A DNA stretch of 64,000 bases from Prostheceraeus crozeri (GCA_907163375.1 CAJQUW010007083.1:124001-188000); one strand, 5' to 3'. Shown: positions 47,401 to 59,243, counted from the first letter of the stretch. A program made the numbers and translations. The notes: generated by a model from the sequence alone, not told the origin.

Positions 47401-49384
47401 TCACACATTAAAATACAAGTGATGACTGATCAGCTTTCTTCATAGTTCACTTTTCCCTTTAACTATTTTCTATACAAATATTTTCCGTTGATATATTCAA
47501 CCTCAGCTGCCTCGAATGGGCCACGATCAGAGATCGATTTTCTCAGAGTAACCGATGCAAGCTTTAGTATTCGCATCCACCTACTTGCCTCGACGACAGG
47601 TATTTGCAATCTTATATCAAATTTGAGTTACATCCTAATACTTTCAAAGTCATAATTCTCACTAAATAATGTCAATTAATCATCTTATTATCCGAAATTC
47701 TTGCATTTTGCTCTACAGCAGATATTCTGACAATTCAACCGAATACACATAAACGTTTGACTTCACCCTTTTATAAATTCAATAAAGATCCTTGATCAGA
47801 TATGAATTTAAATCAAAAGCGTTCAAGTACATTGCACGTCGAACTGTCATCATCACTACAGTGTAATGAAAAAGATTTGAAGAAAGTTTCTTTTCACAGC
47901 TCTCTCTCTATTATTACCCGCGATAGAGTGCAAAGTTGATAACAATGATAACATTTCATTAGATGTAAATTTGTCAATTATATGAGACGATTCATGCCGT
48001 TCTCAAACTTTGCCACATTCATGGGATCCAATCAAATTTGGTTATATCTCCTCTCCAAATAATACATCGATGAATCTATTTATGAATTATAGACGATGGT
48101 TGCTTCCTACTGCCATATAGTGAATAAGCAATGGTGCAATGAACCACTGACAATCACAATAGTAAATAATTTATCAAATTCATCACTCCGTTTCTCATCA
48201 AGTCGTGTTTTAATCAATCACTGAGTATTTATTCTTCAAAATGTTAATTACTTGAGCCTCTTCGCTAAAAATGAATTATCAGTCGATCAGCAATATTTTG
48301 AGCTTGTTTAATAATCCTTAAAGGAAACAGTTATATGTCATTGATTTTGGCACCAAGACTGAAACTCATTTAACTTACTAATAGGTCATTTTTGACATCC
48401 TAAGCTGTAAAAGCATACTGACTTCAATTTAAAAGAGGAGATGAAAATCAAAATTTCTTCCACTTGTAGGGATAAGTCAAAACATGTACAGTACAAAGCA
48501 AAAATTCAGTATTATCACTATTACAATAATTCAGCAAGGCTGACTTTTTTGTAGATAAATGTTGTGCATCACAGGGTAGAGGAAACTCTTAATTTTTCCA
48601 ACCAATGTTTGTGGGGAAACTGAATGCGCAGTGAAAAATAGTTACAATTTACTTGCGGATGTATACAAGAATATATCTTAAGGTTGTTAGGTCATTTTAA
48701 TTTGAAGATATTTTCTCTATAGAGAAGACCTAAACCGTAATGCATTTTTCTCATCGATACCCGACCAAGGCACAAAGCCATAGTGGCAAGCTGGGATGAA
48801 TAACATGTAGAAACATGTCTGCAGCTCCCATTTATGCTTGGCTATCAGGTCTACTGAGTTCTATGGCATAGAGGTATTAAACCGGGATGAGGATTAATAG
48901 GAGAAAAGTTTTGATGTGTGTTTACACGCATGTACCAATATTTTCACTACCCTTCTTGCAGGTCCGGTAGATTTAAAATTCAAGATTAGTTGTTTTCATT
49001 GAAGACATCGGGTCGTTTGCTTGACTAAATTGTTCGAAAGGCAGATAATAGTATGTCTGAAAGTAATATATCTTATCGGTGATGCAATGAAAATAGCCAT
49101 CTACAATAGGTATGATTTGATCATAAGAATCTGGTAATTTGATTGCATGTGCAATGAGCACAATCTTTTTTGCGAAAGCGTCAAGGAGAATGCAGATCAT
49201 TCAATATCAACAAAGTCTCAAGCCAGTCAAATTTATAAAATGGAAATACCAAGCTTCGTAATTGGAGGATTAACAACATCAAAGTTATTTGATGTCTACA
49301 TGCCAAATGTCAAAGTCTTATCATCAGATTTCCTCTATGAAGATTAAGTCAATCCGAGTCTACTGTTGGAGAGTGACTCATTTA
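44426..49384. other. Probable intron sequence, nothing recognised
   Basis: AT-rich; open frames of 60-90 codons (for example 44943-45212) have no motif or paired splice sites. TATACAGTAGAGACC at 46850 resembles a pogo-like end but no partner end was found. Confidence 0.4.
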
Positions 49385-49934
49385 AAGAAGAGCTGCTTCT
49401 ACCGAAATAGCATGTGTGCAGAAATTAAATGAAGCTGCTCCGCGTCAATGTCACCTTTCGTAAAGGGAGAAGATGTGTTACTATTACTATCATCTGTTGC
49501 TATTACTGTCACGCCATTAATTTATTTGCTGTAGTTACACATCGCAATTGGCGAGGCCAAGCAAATAAACCCGATCATAGCGTAGTCTGACTTTATGCTT
49601 ATCGTTCATGTTGTTTAATTTCATTGTCGCTAATTGCATTCACGACATGGTTTAAGATGCTTTGGTGGACAATCGATCCCCGCTACTTGCCTTAATGTCG
49701 GCGATCACAATTGTGACAAGTTATTTATTCATTGATTATTATTGCCTTGACAACTGATGTGTGGTGGTGAGGGTTTGACCCTGCCAATTGACACAGTCGC
49801 ATAAGTGGCTCGTAGCTCAGTTGGTCAGAGCACAGGTCTAGTTAACCTTGGTCGTAGGTTCGAATCCTACCAGCCGCACATCTTTTACATAGCAATTTGA
49901 TCTATCGCTTATTTAATTTCATTGTTGTTAAATG
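49385..49934 (+). repeat. 550-bp dispersed repeat R2, copy 2
   Basis: See 37623-38172. Differs by scattered substitutions and a 4-bp gap near 49440. Carries the second tRNA-Thr-like sequence and the same internal TTTAATTTCATTGT repetition at 49616 and 49911. Confidence 0.8.
49805..49878 (+). tRNA. tRNA-Thr(AGT)-like, second copy
   Basis: Identical to the copy at 38045-38118 except in the D loop (AGTTGGTCA for AGGTGGTTA). Same AGT anticodon loop CTAGTTA, same intact T arm and B box GGTTCGAATCC, same imperfect acceptor stem. Probably a pol III-competent pseudogene carried by the repeat. Confidence 0.5.
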
Positions 49935-50382
49935 CTTATTAAAGTAATGCCTAACAATTGAAAAGGACTTATTACAACTCATTTACACTTCAAACTTGTT
50001 TAAAAAAATGAATAATTAGGCTTAAATTCGACTGCACATATAGTAGAAATTAAGAACCTTCCTAATATTTTGCTTTTATTATTATCTTTAGTAAATCTGG
50101 TATAACATCGATAGTGCCAATGATTCTATAACGTCTCTAAAACCATTCATTTGCCGTCGTCTCTTGAGAGTGTCATCATGGAACTGGCTTGACTTTCTAC
50201 TAAATAAGAAGAGATTGCAAAAAGAAAAGGGTTTGTCGAAGAGCATCAAGGAAACCAAAACTATTTTGCTAATATCTCTCAAATTATTGATTTGCTATTG
50301 TTTCACTGCAAACAGAAGTAGCCTAAGTGTTTGGAACTCATCGAATTTATTGAATATTATTTGATTAGAAGTGATCACTTAC

Positions 50383-50676
50383 CGGCCAATAAACCGGCCA
50401 CTGTATCAAGCCAGTCGAGGTGGATTTTCTTGTCCCACCGTTGAACCTTAGTACCCTTAGCCTTGTCAGCCATGTGTTGAAAAAGAGACCACGGTTTCTC
50501 AAAAATTAGGATACATGTTTTGCACCAATACATCTGTCCAGGATCCATTGCAGATTTGATCTTCACTGCTTTGACATGGTCACCATCTTTCTCAAGGAAA
50601 CATTCCAAGTAATGATCTTTGAGAAGATTACAATAACTCTCCGCATTCTGTCTTTTCAGCGAATGCTTGCAAGCCC
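50383..50676 (-). CDS. Penultimate exon, zinc-finger-like protein
   Basis: Bounded by acceptor ATCTTCCGCAG (50677) and a perfect donor CCG|GTAAGT (50382). 294 nt, 98 codons, phase 1 at both ends. Encodes ACKHSLKRQNAESYCNLLKD, then MYWCKTCILIFEKPWSLFQH, a Cys-x2-Cys ... His pattern suggesting a C2H2/U1-like zinc-binding fold, and ends IHLDWLDTVAGLLA. Its donor phase fits the terminal exon at 42155-42846, giving LLAG-HDLGLFSPGK, with an intron of about 7.5 kb. The gene runs on the minus strand; upstream exons were not identified with confidence. Protein family not recognised. Confidence 0.65.
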
Positions 50677-52665
50677 CTGCGGAAGATATGAAGGTATGTG
50701 TTATACGTGTCATAATCATCACATGTGTATCATAGCAGCAAATTTATGAAGAGATACTTAAAGTACTGATCCTCCCATTCAGCGCTACTGTAGTCTGGTG
50801 GAACATCGATACATAAATCACAGCTATGCACTGTTGGATCTCAGAGATACTCATCCAGTTCACATGAATAATATATGAATGATTACATGTTTTCTTTGAT
50901 CCTAATTTCGGCTGACGAGAAAGGTGAAGGTGAGGAGGATGTGAAGAGAACCATTGGCACTATTCAATGTATACAGTTGCAGTCAAAGTGCGTATCATGA
51001 TATTGAAATGATTATAGAAGACTTGAAATTAGTATTAAAGGGAAGTTTCACTCAAATTCGTTGAGTAAACAACCGTTATTGAAAGGAAATAATAAGATGC
51101 TAAAGAGAAAATGAACACCATCATGAAATGACTACCTGAAAATGGGAATCAGGGTTATTCATAAAATGTGACATGAATGCATGAAAAAAATAGCGCAGAA
51201 ATTGAACAATGCAATCCATCGATTTCAAAACGGCTTGCGTACAATCAATGTTGCTCCATTGTTGATGAAATAACTTGAGAAAATGATGTGAGAAAAATAG
51301 ACATCTTTTAATTGCCCTGCTAAGCTAGTGTTTCAAATTCAAGTGTTGTTTTCATTCTCATTTACCGACTATAGTTACTACATATTTATAATTTAAAGTA
51401 TAAGGATTACACGCAAGTTAGTGAATGACAAGGGATGACCTATCCAATCATTTGCTGCAGAAATTAGCTTCAATAAACTGCAACATTTCATTGCAGCATC
51501 AACGAAGCTGCCGTAAAGGGATTGACTTATCTCATCCTATAGTTGGGAAAATAACTAACTTTCACATTTATTCAATCCTACTTTTCATGCTTCAATCATA
51601 TCGCGACTATTATTACTTGCTAAATAGGATTTCCTAAGCCGAGGTTCACACATTTGTTATTCGTCTGCGATCAACAGCATTTCAAAAACTTAAAGATGGT
51701 AACAGCATTATTCACATAAAATACTAGCACTAAAGCAATCCATATGATCATTTTAAAATTCCTTTACAACTTCTTAGACGCAACCAAATCACATGTGATG
51801 TAGGAAGCATCTCGGCATTCAGGAATATCTCTTCAGGGTGTCTACACAGAATCTGAGACTCAATTTTAGGACATTTGGGACGCCCTGTCTCTTTCCATAG
51901 TACCTCATTACCTTAATTAAAACTAGTCAGCATCTGAAAGCATCTCAAATTCCGCAAGAACAGGGCGCACTAATTCATTATAACAAACTCGCTGTTCCGT
52001 CGTTGTCTGTTGGATTTGCTCTACAGTAAGGCCAGTTTTATTATAAGCAATTTAAAATATTTTTCTGATGTCTGAAAGATGTCACTTCTCATGGAAATCC
52101 TATACATTCAATGTCTGATTTGTCGTCCACTCACTTTTGCAAGTAACTTCGTTATATCATGCAGCTTGGAGTAACAAACAGCAATCATTATTGATAATTA
52201 TAGCCACAATTCGATAAGCATTCAGAAGTTTTGAATTCAAAGAACTCAAAACGAATGGAACTCATCCATAAAAGATACCACCGGATAATTTGTGACTTTG
52301 AATGCAAGTGCAGTCAGTATCTTGCCTACTCTAGAGGACAGACGTCAGAACCTCGCAATGAAGACTTTTCACCAGATGTTGAATCCGTGTCATCAGCTTC
52401 ATGATATAGTACCGAAACCTCTACCGAACTCGAAACATTTAGCTGTTCCTTATTGTTCTACTGTACGGCGTTCATCGACATTTATACCATACTGTACATC
52501 TATGTATAACAGTATGATGTTCTGAAACACATCTGACAATTTCTGTTGTTATCAATATTTTCTCTTTATGACTTTCATTCATATGATCTTTCCTTAAAAC
52601 CATGATTTGTAACTCTATCTCAGTCTACACTCTCTGTATTGTTTACTATTGCGAAGAAAATAAAC

Positions 52666-52666
<1 letters not shown>
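50677..52666. other. Intron or intergenic, nothing recognised
   Basis: No bounded exon found on either strand. Confidence 0.4.

Positions 52667-52696
<30 letters not shown>
52667..52696. repeat. (TA)n microsatellite, 15 units
   Basis: Uninterrupted alternating TA over 30 bp. Confidence 0.95.
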
Positions 52697-52698
<2 letters not shown>

Positions 52699-52940
52699 TT
52701 GATCAAAGTACATGTATGTGATATTGAAAAATATTTATAACGCGAGCTAGTTTAAGTGTACCACCATTAAGGAGGTGCACCCCCACGGGATATTAATGCT
52801 CTTTAGTGCCCGTAATGGATAGAATTAATATACATGTACGTCGTTGACACATTGGAAGGTGGACTAAAACCATTCGCAAGTGCTATATGACAATTTCTAG
52901 GTGACTCAACCGAGCTCCATCACGTCACATGAAAGCATAC

Positions 52941-53119
52941 ATCATCAGCTTCATTTGACATTGAATCCTTAGAAGACGCTGCAGACATCTGGTACATTGT
53001 GATTGTGAGCATGCCTATGCCTGATGCAAGCCAATGTATCGCCTTGCTGAATTGCAAGGAATTGATACACGGGCTATTGTATGCGCTTCTCTGTGCGCTT
53101 TGGAATTGCTTTATGAACT
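52941..53119 (-). CDS. Candidate exon, unrecognised
   Basis: Minus-strand frame with protein-like composition (FIKQFQSAQRSAYNSPC, SKAIHWLASGIGMLTITMYQ, then an acidic/Ser-rich tail) ending at a donor GAT|GTATGC (52940). The acceptor side is weak and its donor phase (0) does not fit the 50-kb exon directly. Weakly supported. Confidence 0.2.
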
Positions 53120-53136
53120 TTTGAAATGCAGTAAGT

Positions 53137-53795
53137 ATAGTCTGAGAGCCAGTGACATTTTCTTCCAAAATTCGCACACGAGTTTCTTATTATCTTCACT
53201 TTGTAGATTGTCACCAAGCATCAGTAAAACGACAATTCTCAAGTTGTGATTCCAGTCGTCTTGCAAGTTATAGAGGGTCACAGATCATTTGTTTATGTAG
53301 ATCCATGTACTTGCGAGTTTGATGCACTCAATAACAACATTCGCTTAAAACTCAAAATGAGATTTGTCATTTTTATGATTATGATTCCACCTTTAGGGCA
53401 CAACTCTCCAACAGCATGCAGAAATGCGACATTCTTTATAACCGTTAGCTTGGCTGAATTGTTGTTAAAGATGATGAAAACGTCATGACAACCAATGTTC
53501 TGCATGTTCTGCATGTTGTTGGAGGATTGTGCCCTAAAAGTGGAATCATAATCATAAAAATGACAAATCTCATCTTGAATTCTAAGTGAATGTTGGATCA
53601 TTACGTTATTGAGTGTATCAAACTCGCAAGTATACATGGATCTACATAAACAGATGATCTGTGACCCTCTATAACTTGCAAGACGGCTGGAATCACAACT
53701 TAAGAATTGTCGTTTTACTGATGTTGGATGACAATCTACAAAGTGAAGATAATAAGAAACTCGTGTGCGAATTAGGAAGAAAGTGTCAGTAGCTC
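53137..53795. repeat. Large inverted repeat, ~290-bp arms
   Basis: Left arm 53137-53428 and right arm 53499-53795 are reverse complements at roughly 90% (shared TTCGCACACGAGTTTCTTAT, GAGATTTGTCATTTTTATGA), with a 70-bp spacer. Long open frames in the region are mirror images and not genes. Confidence 0.85.
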
Positions 53796-54617
53796 TCGGG
53801 CTAGTAAGCATGCCACGATGCTTGGAAATACATTGACTAATATACTATTATCGGCATTTGATGACAAGATTAGAAAACACTTTAATTGCCTTCTGATCGC
53901 ATTATGATGACAGTCGTCCTTCCGATGTTATCTTTGTGATCATAATATAGAAGCTTCGTACTTTTTAGAGACATGAAAACTGGCAGAGGCAAATTGGTTT
54001 TCATCTGTCATTATATTTCAGTTGCTATGGCAAGACAAAGTGCAAGAAATACACAAGATGAGAGATAATCGGCGAAATTCATCATCTCTCATCAAAGTAC
54101 ATTTTTCAACTTCTCCAGTTTGATTCCATTCTTGACTGACAGAGTTCTTGGAGGTAAGAGACTGAAAGCTCAAATCCTTGATGCGTGCGATGATGACGCC
54201 AACTAATGAAGTCATGAGGAGCAAAAGTGAATTTCAATGCTCTCTACCTTACACTTCTGAACAACTGCTGATATTGACACAAAGAAATTACTGAATAAAA
54301 GTCTTCAGTGCTAATTGGCTAGTCACCAGTGTACTGTGTAACAGGTAAAAGGTGTGGCTGTCAAGATCCATAAGTAGTATGTAGCCATTTATTGGCAGGG
54401 AGAAGTGGAATGAATGACAAATGTAACTTGTTCATATACTTCTCTTCTGTACAATAAGTCACGGCTCAGAGATTTGATGCATCGATAAAATTGACGCTGA
54501 AAACAGAGATAAGTTTTTCAACCGATCATGTCGTATTTAGAGCATAACCAATTTCCATCAACTTGTTTTTCAACTGAAATCTGCTTTGTCCTATTTCAAA
54601 ATGCAAAAACATCTAAG
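53796..54617. other. Intergenic, nothing recognised
   Basis: No supported feature. Confidence 0.45.
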
Positions 54618-54838
54618 CAATGCATGGCCGTTGAAATTCCACTAACTTGTTATTTGCAAATCTCAAATTGACCCGGGCTTGGCTGCAACTATAAAAATGG
54701 AATTGTGTCGATGTTGAGAAATGTGAACTAGGCCTGCTGATGATTCCTGATACTGGATGAAATGGCAGTTATTGTGGTCTGTTCCCATTTTTCAACTGAG
54801 GAAGAAATTCAATATTTAATTATTCTATTTATATCTAA
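54618..54838. repeat. Dispersed repeat R1, copy C
   Basis: Same family as 35590-36290: shares CTCAAATTGACCCGGGC, TGTGTCGATGTTGAGA, AACTAGGCCTGCT and GGTCTGTTCCCATTTTTCAA, ending near AATTCAATATTTAATTATTC. Confidence 0.75.
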
Positions 54839-54974
54839 TACGCAGTGCTACCATTAAAGGACTCTCACTGCCAAGTAAGTGAATGCCTATATCTGTGATG
54901 TTCCTAGGGAATAAGCTTTCATTTTGTTGTTTTCAGAAGACCAGTTGTTTACTCCCATTTTTATATTGCCAGCA

Positions 54975-55197
54975 AAATAGCGAACGTCGGTCCAGTATCA
55001 CTAAGAAAGACAACAAAAGTGCTCTCTCAGACCACATACGTCATAATCATGCTGATTGCAACAATGCCAGCATCGATCTTTTCGGTATCGAAATTATTAA
55101 CAGGCAAAGTAACGCCTTGAGAGCCAGAGTTTCCGAAGCAGATTTCATAAACAAAATTCAACCAAAAATCAATAGAAAACATGAACGTATAGTGTAG
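54975..55197 (+). pseudogene. GIY-YIG endonuclease, C-terminal fragment (PLE-type)
   Basis: Reads KKDNKSALSDHIRHNHADCN, then FGIEIINRQSNALRARVSEA and FINKIQPKINRKHERIV to TAG at 55195. This matches the second half of the GIY-YIG fold as used in Penelope-like elements: 'SAl.dH....H', a beta strand, the helix with the catalytic Glu (SEADFI), and the closing 'P.iNr'. The GIY-YIG strands themselves are missing, so the fragment cannot be active. Confidence 0.65.
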
Positions 55198-55272
55198 GTG
55201 CTTGACAGAAGTATTCGCTACAAATACCTCGTCTGCGGAGGTCAGAGGTTTCGTGTAGGCCTATAGCCCCAG

Positions 55273-55295
55273 TCGATGAGCTTGTAGCTCGAAAC
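55273..55295 (+). ncRNA. Hammerhead-like core, degenerate
   Basis: GATGA at 55275, a GAGC-TTGTA-GCTC hairpin (55278-55290), then GAAAC. This is the order of a hammerhead core (CUGANGA, stem II, GAAA) but with C-G-A-T-G-A instead of C-T-G-A-T-G-A, so probably inactive. Confidence 0.35.
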
Positions 55296-55400
55296 GTTGG
55301 GCAGCATATTTACTTTTATTCCATTTTGCTGGCAGTATATAAATGGGAGTGAACAACTGGTCTTCATTTTGTTTAAGATTTAAGATTAATTTAAGATTAA

Positions 55401-55490
55401 TCCAAAAGAAAAAAAACACAGTGGTAAATTTAGCCAAGCTGCTGTATTAATAAAATTCTCAAATTTTCGCGGACAACCGCCTTGTTCAAG
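55401..55490 (-). repeat. LTR-like direct repeat (pLTR) of PLE, 3' copy
   Basis: Shares AATCCAAAAGAAAA, GCTGCTG.TATTAATAAAATTC and GGACAACCGCCTTGTT with 58285-58379, in the same orientation. On the minus strand it reads AAGGCGGTTGTCCGCGAAAA: a GCGG-TTGT-CCGC stem-loop directly followed by GAAA, as in stem II and the following core of a hammerhead. Confidence 0.6.
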
Positions 55491-55739
55491 AGTGCACGAG
55501 GAATGAACTATGTAAGCGAGCGCGCTGACGACCGCTTATCAGCAGAGGGTTACGTGATCGACATCGGCGCAGACAGCGAGACGACGTCAGGGGTGGATGC
55601 AAAGCGCATCATGAACGCAAAGGGTAAAATGACCGGATAAGAAACAAGGGCAGTTTTAAAAATACCAATGTCCTACAGCTCCTCACGTTCTGACGGGAAA
55701 TTGATGTGGGCTGCCTTTTTTTTATTTCTATAGGCCTTC

Positions 55740-58000
55740 AAGTATTCTTCAGCGATGGTCCAATTGATGCTCACGGGCTAAGTATTTGTTTGAAAAACTG
55801 CTTTTACAAGTAAGTTTATGTTTGAGCTGTGAGCTGCTGCTCGAATTTATGTGTTCAAGCACCCTGATGTGGAGAGGCCGTGAGATGTTGCATTAACCAA
55901 ACTTACCACAGCCTGTACACTTCCTCTGGTACACACAATTGGAGACATGACACAACTTTGACATGAAGTCAACTTGTTGTTCTTATTACAGACAGTTCTT
56001 CTTTCCTCCTTCTTCCTGAGGCCGTTCTCTTCTTGTTCTTGTCTTATTGATTACATCTTGACTGGGAGGTCTTTTGTGCCGCACTGTTGATGTTCCTGTT
56101 CAGTGGTCGGAAACGTACGGCAATTCTTCAGGAAAAATAGGGTTTTTCAATGCGGCTTTATCGGTTTTTTTCTTTCTCTTGAAGATCGGCTCTCTTTTGA
56201 AAGATTTGCTAGAGCCACATTACAAGGATAGCCGTTGGCATTTCAAGTCATTTTTGAAGTCATTAAGATAGGAGGCGAGGTCTCTACTATCTGTACATCT
56301 TTCTCTATTGCGAATTCCACTGTTTTCCTGATATTCCTTTTCGTTTGTGAAGGGTAGGGCCGGAGTCACCACTTCCTTTTCGTTTGGTTTCTTTGCTCTT
56401 TTCTTGTACGAAAGTTGGAAAGTTAGCTTGCCTGGTCTGTTATTGAGGAATTACAAAGTCTTGATAGCTTCAGGGTTATGCCGTTGTTGTTAGGATGCTC
56501 CGATTTCAAAATTTAATGTTCGGATGTTTGTTGATTCATAAACTCCATATTTTTATAGCCGCAGTTTATCCTGTGGTGATAATACAATATATCAACATAT
56601 AGCGTTATCTAATGGCTATAGGCATAACTCATTGTCGGGAAGACATTCCAAATCTATGGCCATGACTTATTGCCACGATTCCTGCCACCATGTTACCCAT
56701 CGGCAATCCACTGATTCTGACGAAAGATTATACCTTTCAACTTTTGAAATAAGTGCTGGTGAGCATATATGTAGGTGAATGGCTGACATGGTCGCACTCA
56801 ATTACTGTCGTATATCCTTGTTTTCCTCAATGTGGTTGTTTGATTGGACTATATGGCATTTTCCACAGGTATTTGCATGTTTTAGAGGGCGAATGCGCTA
56901 GGTGAAAAGGAATATGAGTTATCTTGTAGCGTAGAGTTGTGCAACTTGGATATTTTCGTCCATTAGTTGAGTGTTATTCCTGAGGTGGGAGGTACAGAGT
57001 CCAACAGGGGGATCAGATCCAGTTTTGATGAGGAAACGCTAATTTCTTTGTAGTCCTTGGGAGTTGGGCTAGACTATCGGCTGTCTTCAGGGTGGTGCTT
57101 CTTTGTGAGTCTTTATCGATGATAAACTCGTGGGGAACTTGGAGTTTGTGAGATTGTTATCAGATGTGATTCTTCTAGGGCGATTACAAGGCAGAAGATA
57201 ATTATGGACAGGAACCATTTTAAACTACGATTCGATAAGTGGGACTGGCTTATCTTATCACGGGTTTCATAAATGGTAGAGTTGACCACCCCCAGTTGCC
57301 CAGCTCGTACATAGAATCTTCTTCCACAAGCAAGAATTCTTCCTCCTTTTTCACTGGGTTGAATAGACATGGGCTTGTTTGCAACTTCTTGATTACTCTG
57401 AATTCTTGCTTTGTGAGGTTTAGGAATCTTCTTTGTTGAAATTCTTTTGCAGAGTCTTCTCTCTTGGCCATCTCACTTGAACATATACGAATCTTTGTTT
57501 CAGTGTCAAATGTCAGTGGAGGATGCACACAAACATCGTGTGTTTGTTGAATTTTGGAGATTGAACAGTTCTTGTTGCAGATTTGCTTGGGAGGTCGTTG
57601 TGGCCGGTGTAGTTTATTCTACCTGTATTCTTCGCCATCTCATTTGGATTAAACCTTCGGCAGAGTTGGAACGTGAAGTTTTGTAGTCTCGCCAACGACA
57701 AAATTCTTCCTTGGATAGCAATTTGGGGACCCTTGGCTAGCAAGGTTGAACTTTCTTTGGTTCCAGGAGTGCCAGTCAGAATCGGTTATCTGGATTCGAT
57801 GTGGTCATCCCGCAGCTCATTCATCAATATTGTGCTCGCGTCGCTCGCGATTGGTCGAGAGGGGTCCGCTGTAAGTGACGTTGATGGACGCGCCTAGCTG
57901 ATGTATGCAAACTTTGCAGAGTGCTCAGCCTCGGCGTGTGTGGCTTCTTGACCTCTCGATTCCTGGAATTGTTTTCATGGCTGCTTGGATTTGATAATAC
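55740..58000 (-). pseudogene. Penelope-like element, decayed, near full length
   Basis: Minus-strand frames, broken by many stops and shifts, give in order: LNLTKQEFRVIKKLQ and PSEKGGRIL (57420-57335), the N-terminal 'L...e...lk.Lk' plus 'p.dKGg' block of PLE reverse transcriptases; PSSPRVY near 57115; QPFTYIYAHQHLFQKLKG near 56790-56735 and FRQNQWIADG near 56730-56700, the region of the PLE 'qidG.aMGS' box; and NCVYQRKCTGCGKF then SRPLHIRVLEHINSSSSSQL near 55935-55830, the start of the GIY-YIG nuclease ('vY.i.C..C...yiG.tsRpl..R..EH'). Direct repeats flank it at 55401-55490 and 58285-58379, the layout of PLEs with LTR-like ends. Inactive. The palm catalytic Asp box is not visible. Confidence 0.65.
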
Positions 58001-58284
58001 TCGATTGCATGTAGCGCTTCATATGGGTTATTAAATTGTTCGTGTGATCAACGTGGCTTTGTTGTGAAGGGGGAAGGCTGGTAAAATCTAGGTAGGTGCA
58101 GGTTATGAATTGTTCTTTGGAAAAAATGATCTTCACCAAACAAGTCTTACCAATTGGAGTTGTACTATTCGCCTTTGCCATGCGCTCATCACATTGAAAC
58201 AAAAATGTTCTTCAGGGAAATCGCCTGGCTCGGATGCAAAGATTTCAGCAAGTTGAAATTATCCTTAGCAGCATTTTTCTCTCA

Positions 58285-58422
58285 AAAATCCAAAAGAAAA
58301 CACACTCATCCCTCCCTGGCTCCAAAAGGCTGCTGGTATTAATAAAATTCAAAGCCCTTAGGACAACCGCCTTGTTTCAAGACGTTTTTTACCTTGGTGT
58401 GTTTTTTTCCCTTTTGGATTTA
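58285..58422 (-). repeat. PLE LTR-like repeat, 5' copy, with inverted end
   Basis: 58285-58379 matches 55401-55490 directly. In addition AAATCCAAAAGAAAACACAC at its left edge is repeated in reverse complement at 58398-58422 (GTGTGTTTTTTTCCCTTTTG...), so the end folds back on itself, as described for PLEs whose terminal repeats carry inverted extensions. Confidence 0.55.
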
Positions 58423-59243
58423 TGAGAAAATGTGCTAAATTTTTAATTTCAACTTGCTGAAATTCGATTTAATCCCCGGATTGTACGAATTAACGTCGAT
58501 ATCTGCACCTATTGTGACCATCTACATGAAACTACGTGCGAAAAACTTTTATTATCCCGAAGAAGTATAAAGTAGAAATCAAAGCTTTCTCATTTTAATC
58601 TCCTGCCAAACGTTTTCTACCAACGTATGTCTAAGATTGCACTACTTAATATAACATTATATTCAGTATTTGTATAAAATTAGAATTTCAAACAATCTAT
58701 TCGATGTACATGGTTGGTGTAACAGGTAATAACACATCCATTAGGTATCGCTGTCCGGTATCTCGAACAGCTTCATGATGCCACAGGATGGTGAAAAAAA
58801 GAAATATGTTTCAAGACATGAAATTCGTCATTTCATCGACAATGCTATGTAAATTCTTGGACAAGCATAAGTAGTGTTTTGTGGCTAAAAAATTGAATAT
58901 TCTAAATAAACGTTAAAATATTCTATTACAAAAGCAATGGTGGGGCGCCTTTGTCAGGCTCCAATACGGTATCGGGGGCGGGGAGATCCAACTCACAGGA
59001 CTTTCTTAACTGCGATATTGTCGGATTGTACCAGTGTAGGTTACGACTTCGTTGTTTGTATTCAACCCAAGGATTTATTCCATTTTGATTTGAACTGAAT
59101 AAATAAACGTTCATTATAAATCGGGAGGCAGCACTTGAATAAGCTGCATGTATCCATAAATATCAAAATCTCCATAAGTTTATGTTTCGACCAAAATATC
59201 ACTAGCTTTCAAAATCTTGATTTCAATAAATGAAAACTACGTA
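58423..59243. other. Intergenic
   Basis: A GC-richer patch at 58930-59000 on the minus strand reads DLPAPDTVLEPDKGAPP before a stop; it might be the end of an unrecognised exon or repeat. Nothing else is supported. Confidence 0.3.

Larger units (their letters stand above)
54936..55365 (+). mobile_element. GIY-YIG fragment enclosed by 43-bp inverted repeats
   Basis: GAAGACCAGTTGTTTACTCC at 54936 and, reverse complemented from 55365, GAAGACCAGTTGTTCACTCC are the starts of 43-bp inverted repeats (54936-54978 and 55323-55365, about 90% alike). They enclose a PLE-like nuclease fragment and a hammerhead-like motif at 55273-55295. No target duplication is clear. Confidence 0.65.

Noticed and set aside
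53293..53811. 172-codon minus-strand frame
   Set aside because: It lies across the inverted duplication; both arms give mirror frames and there is no family motif.
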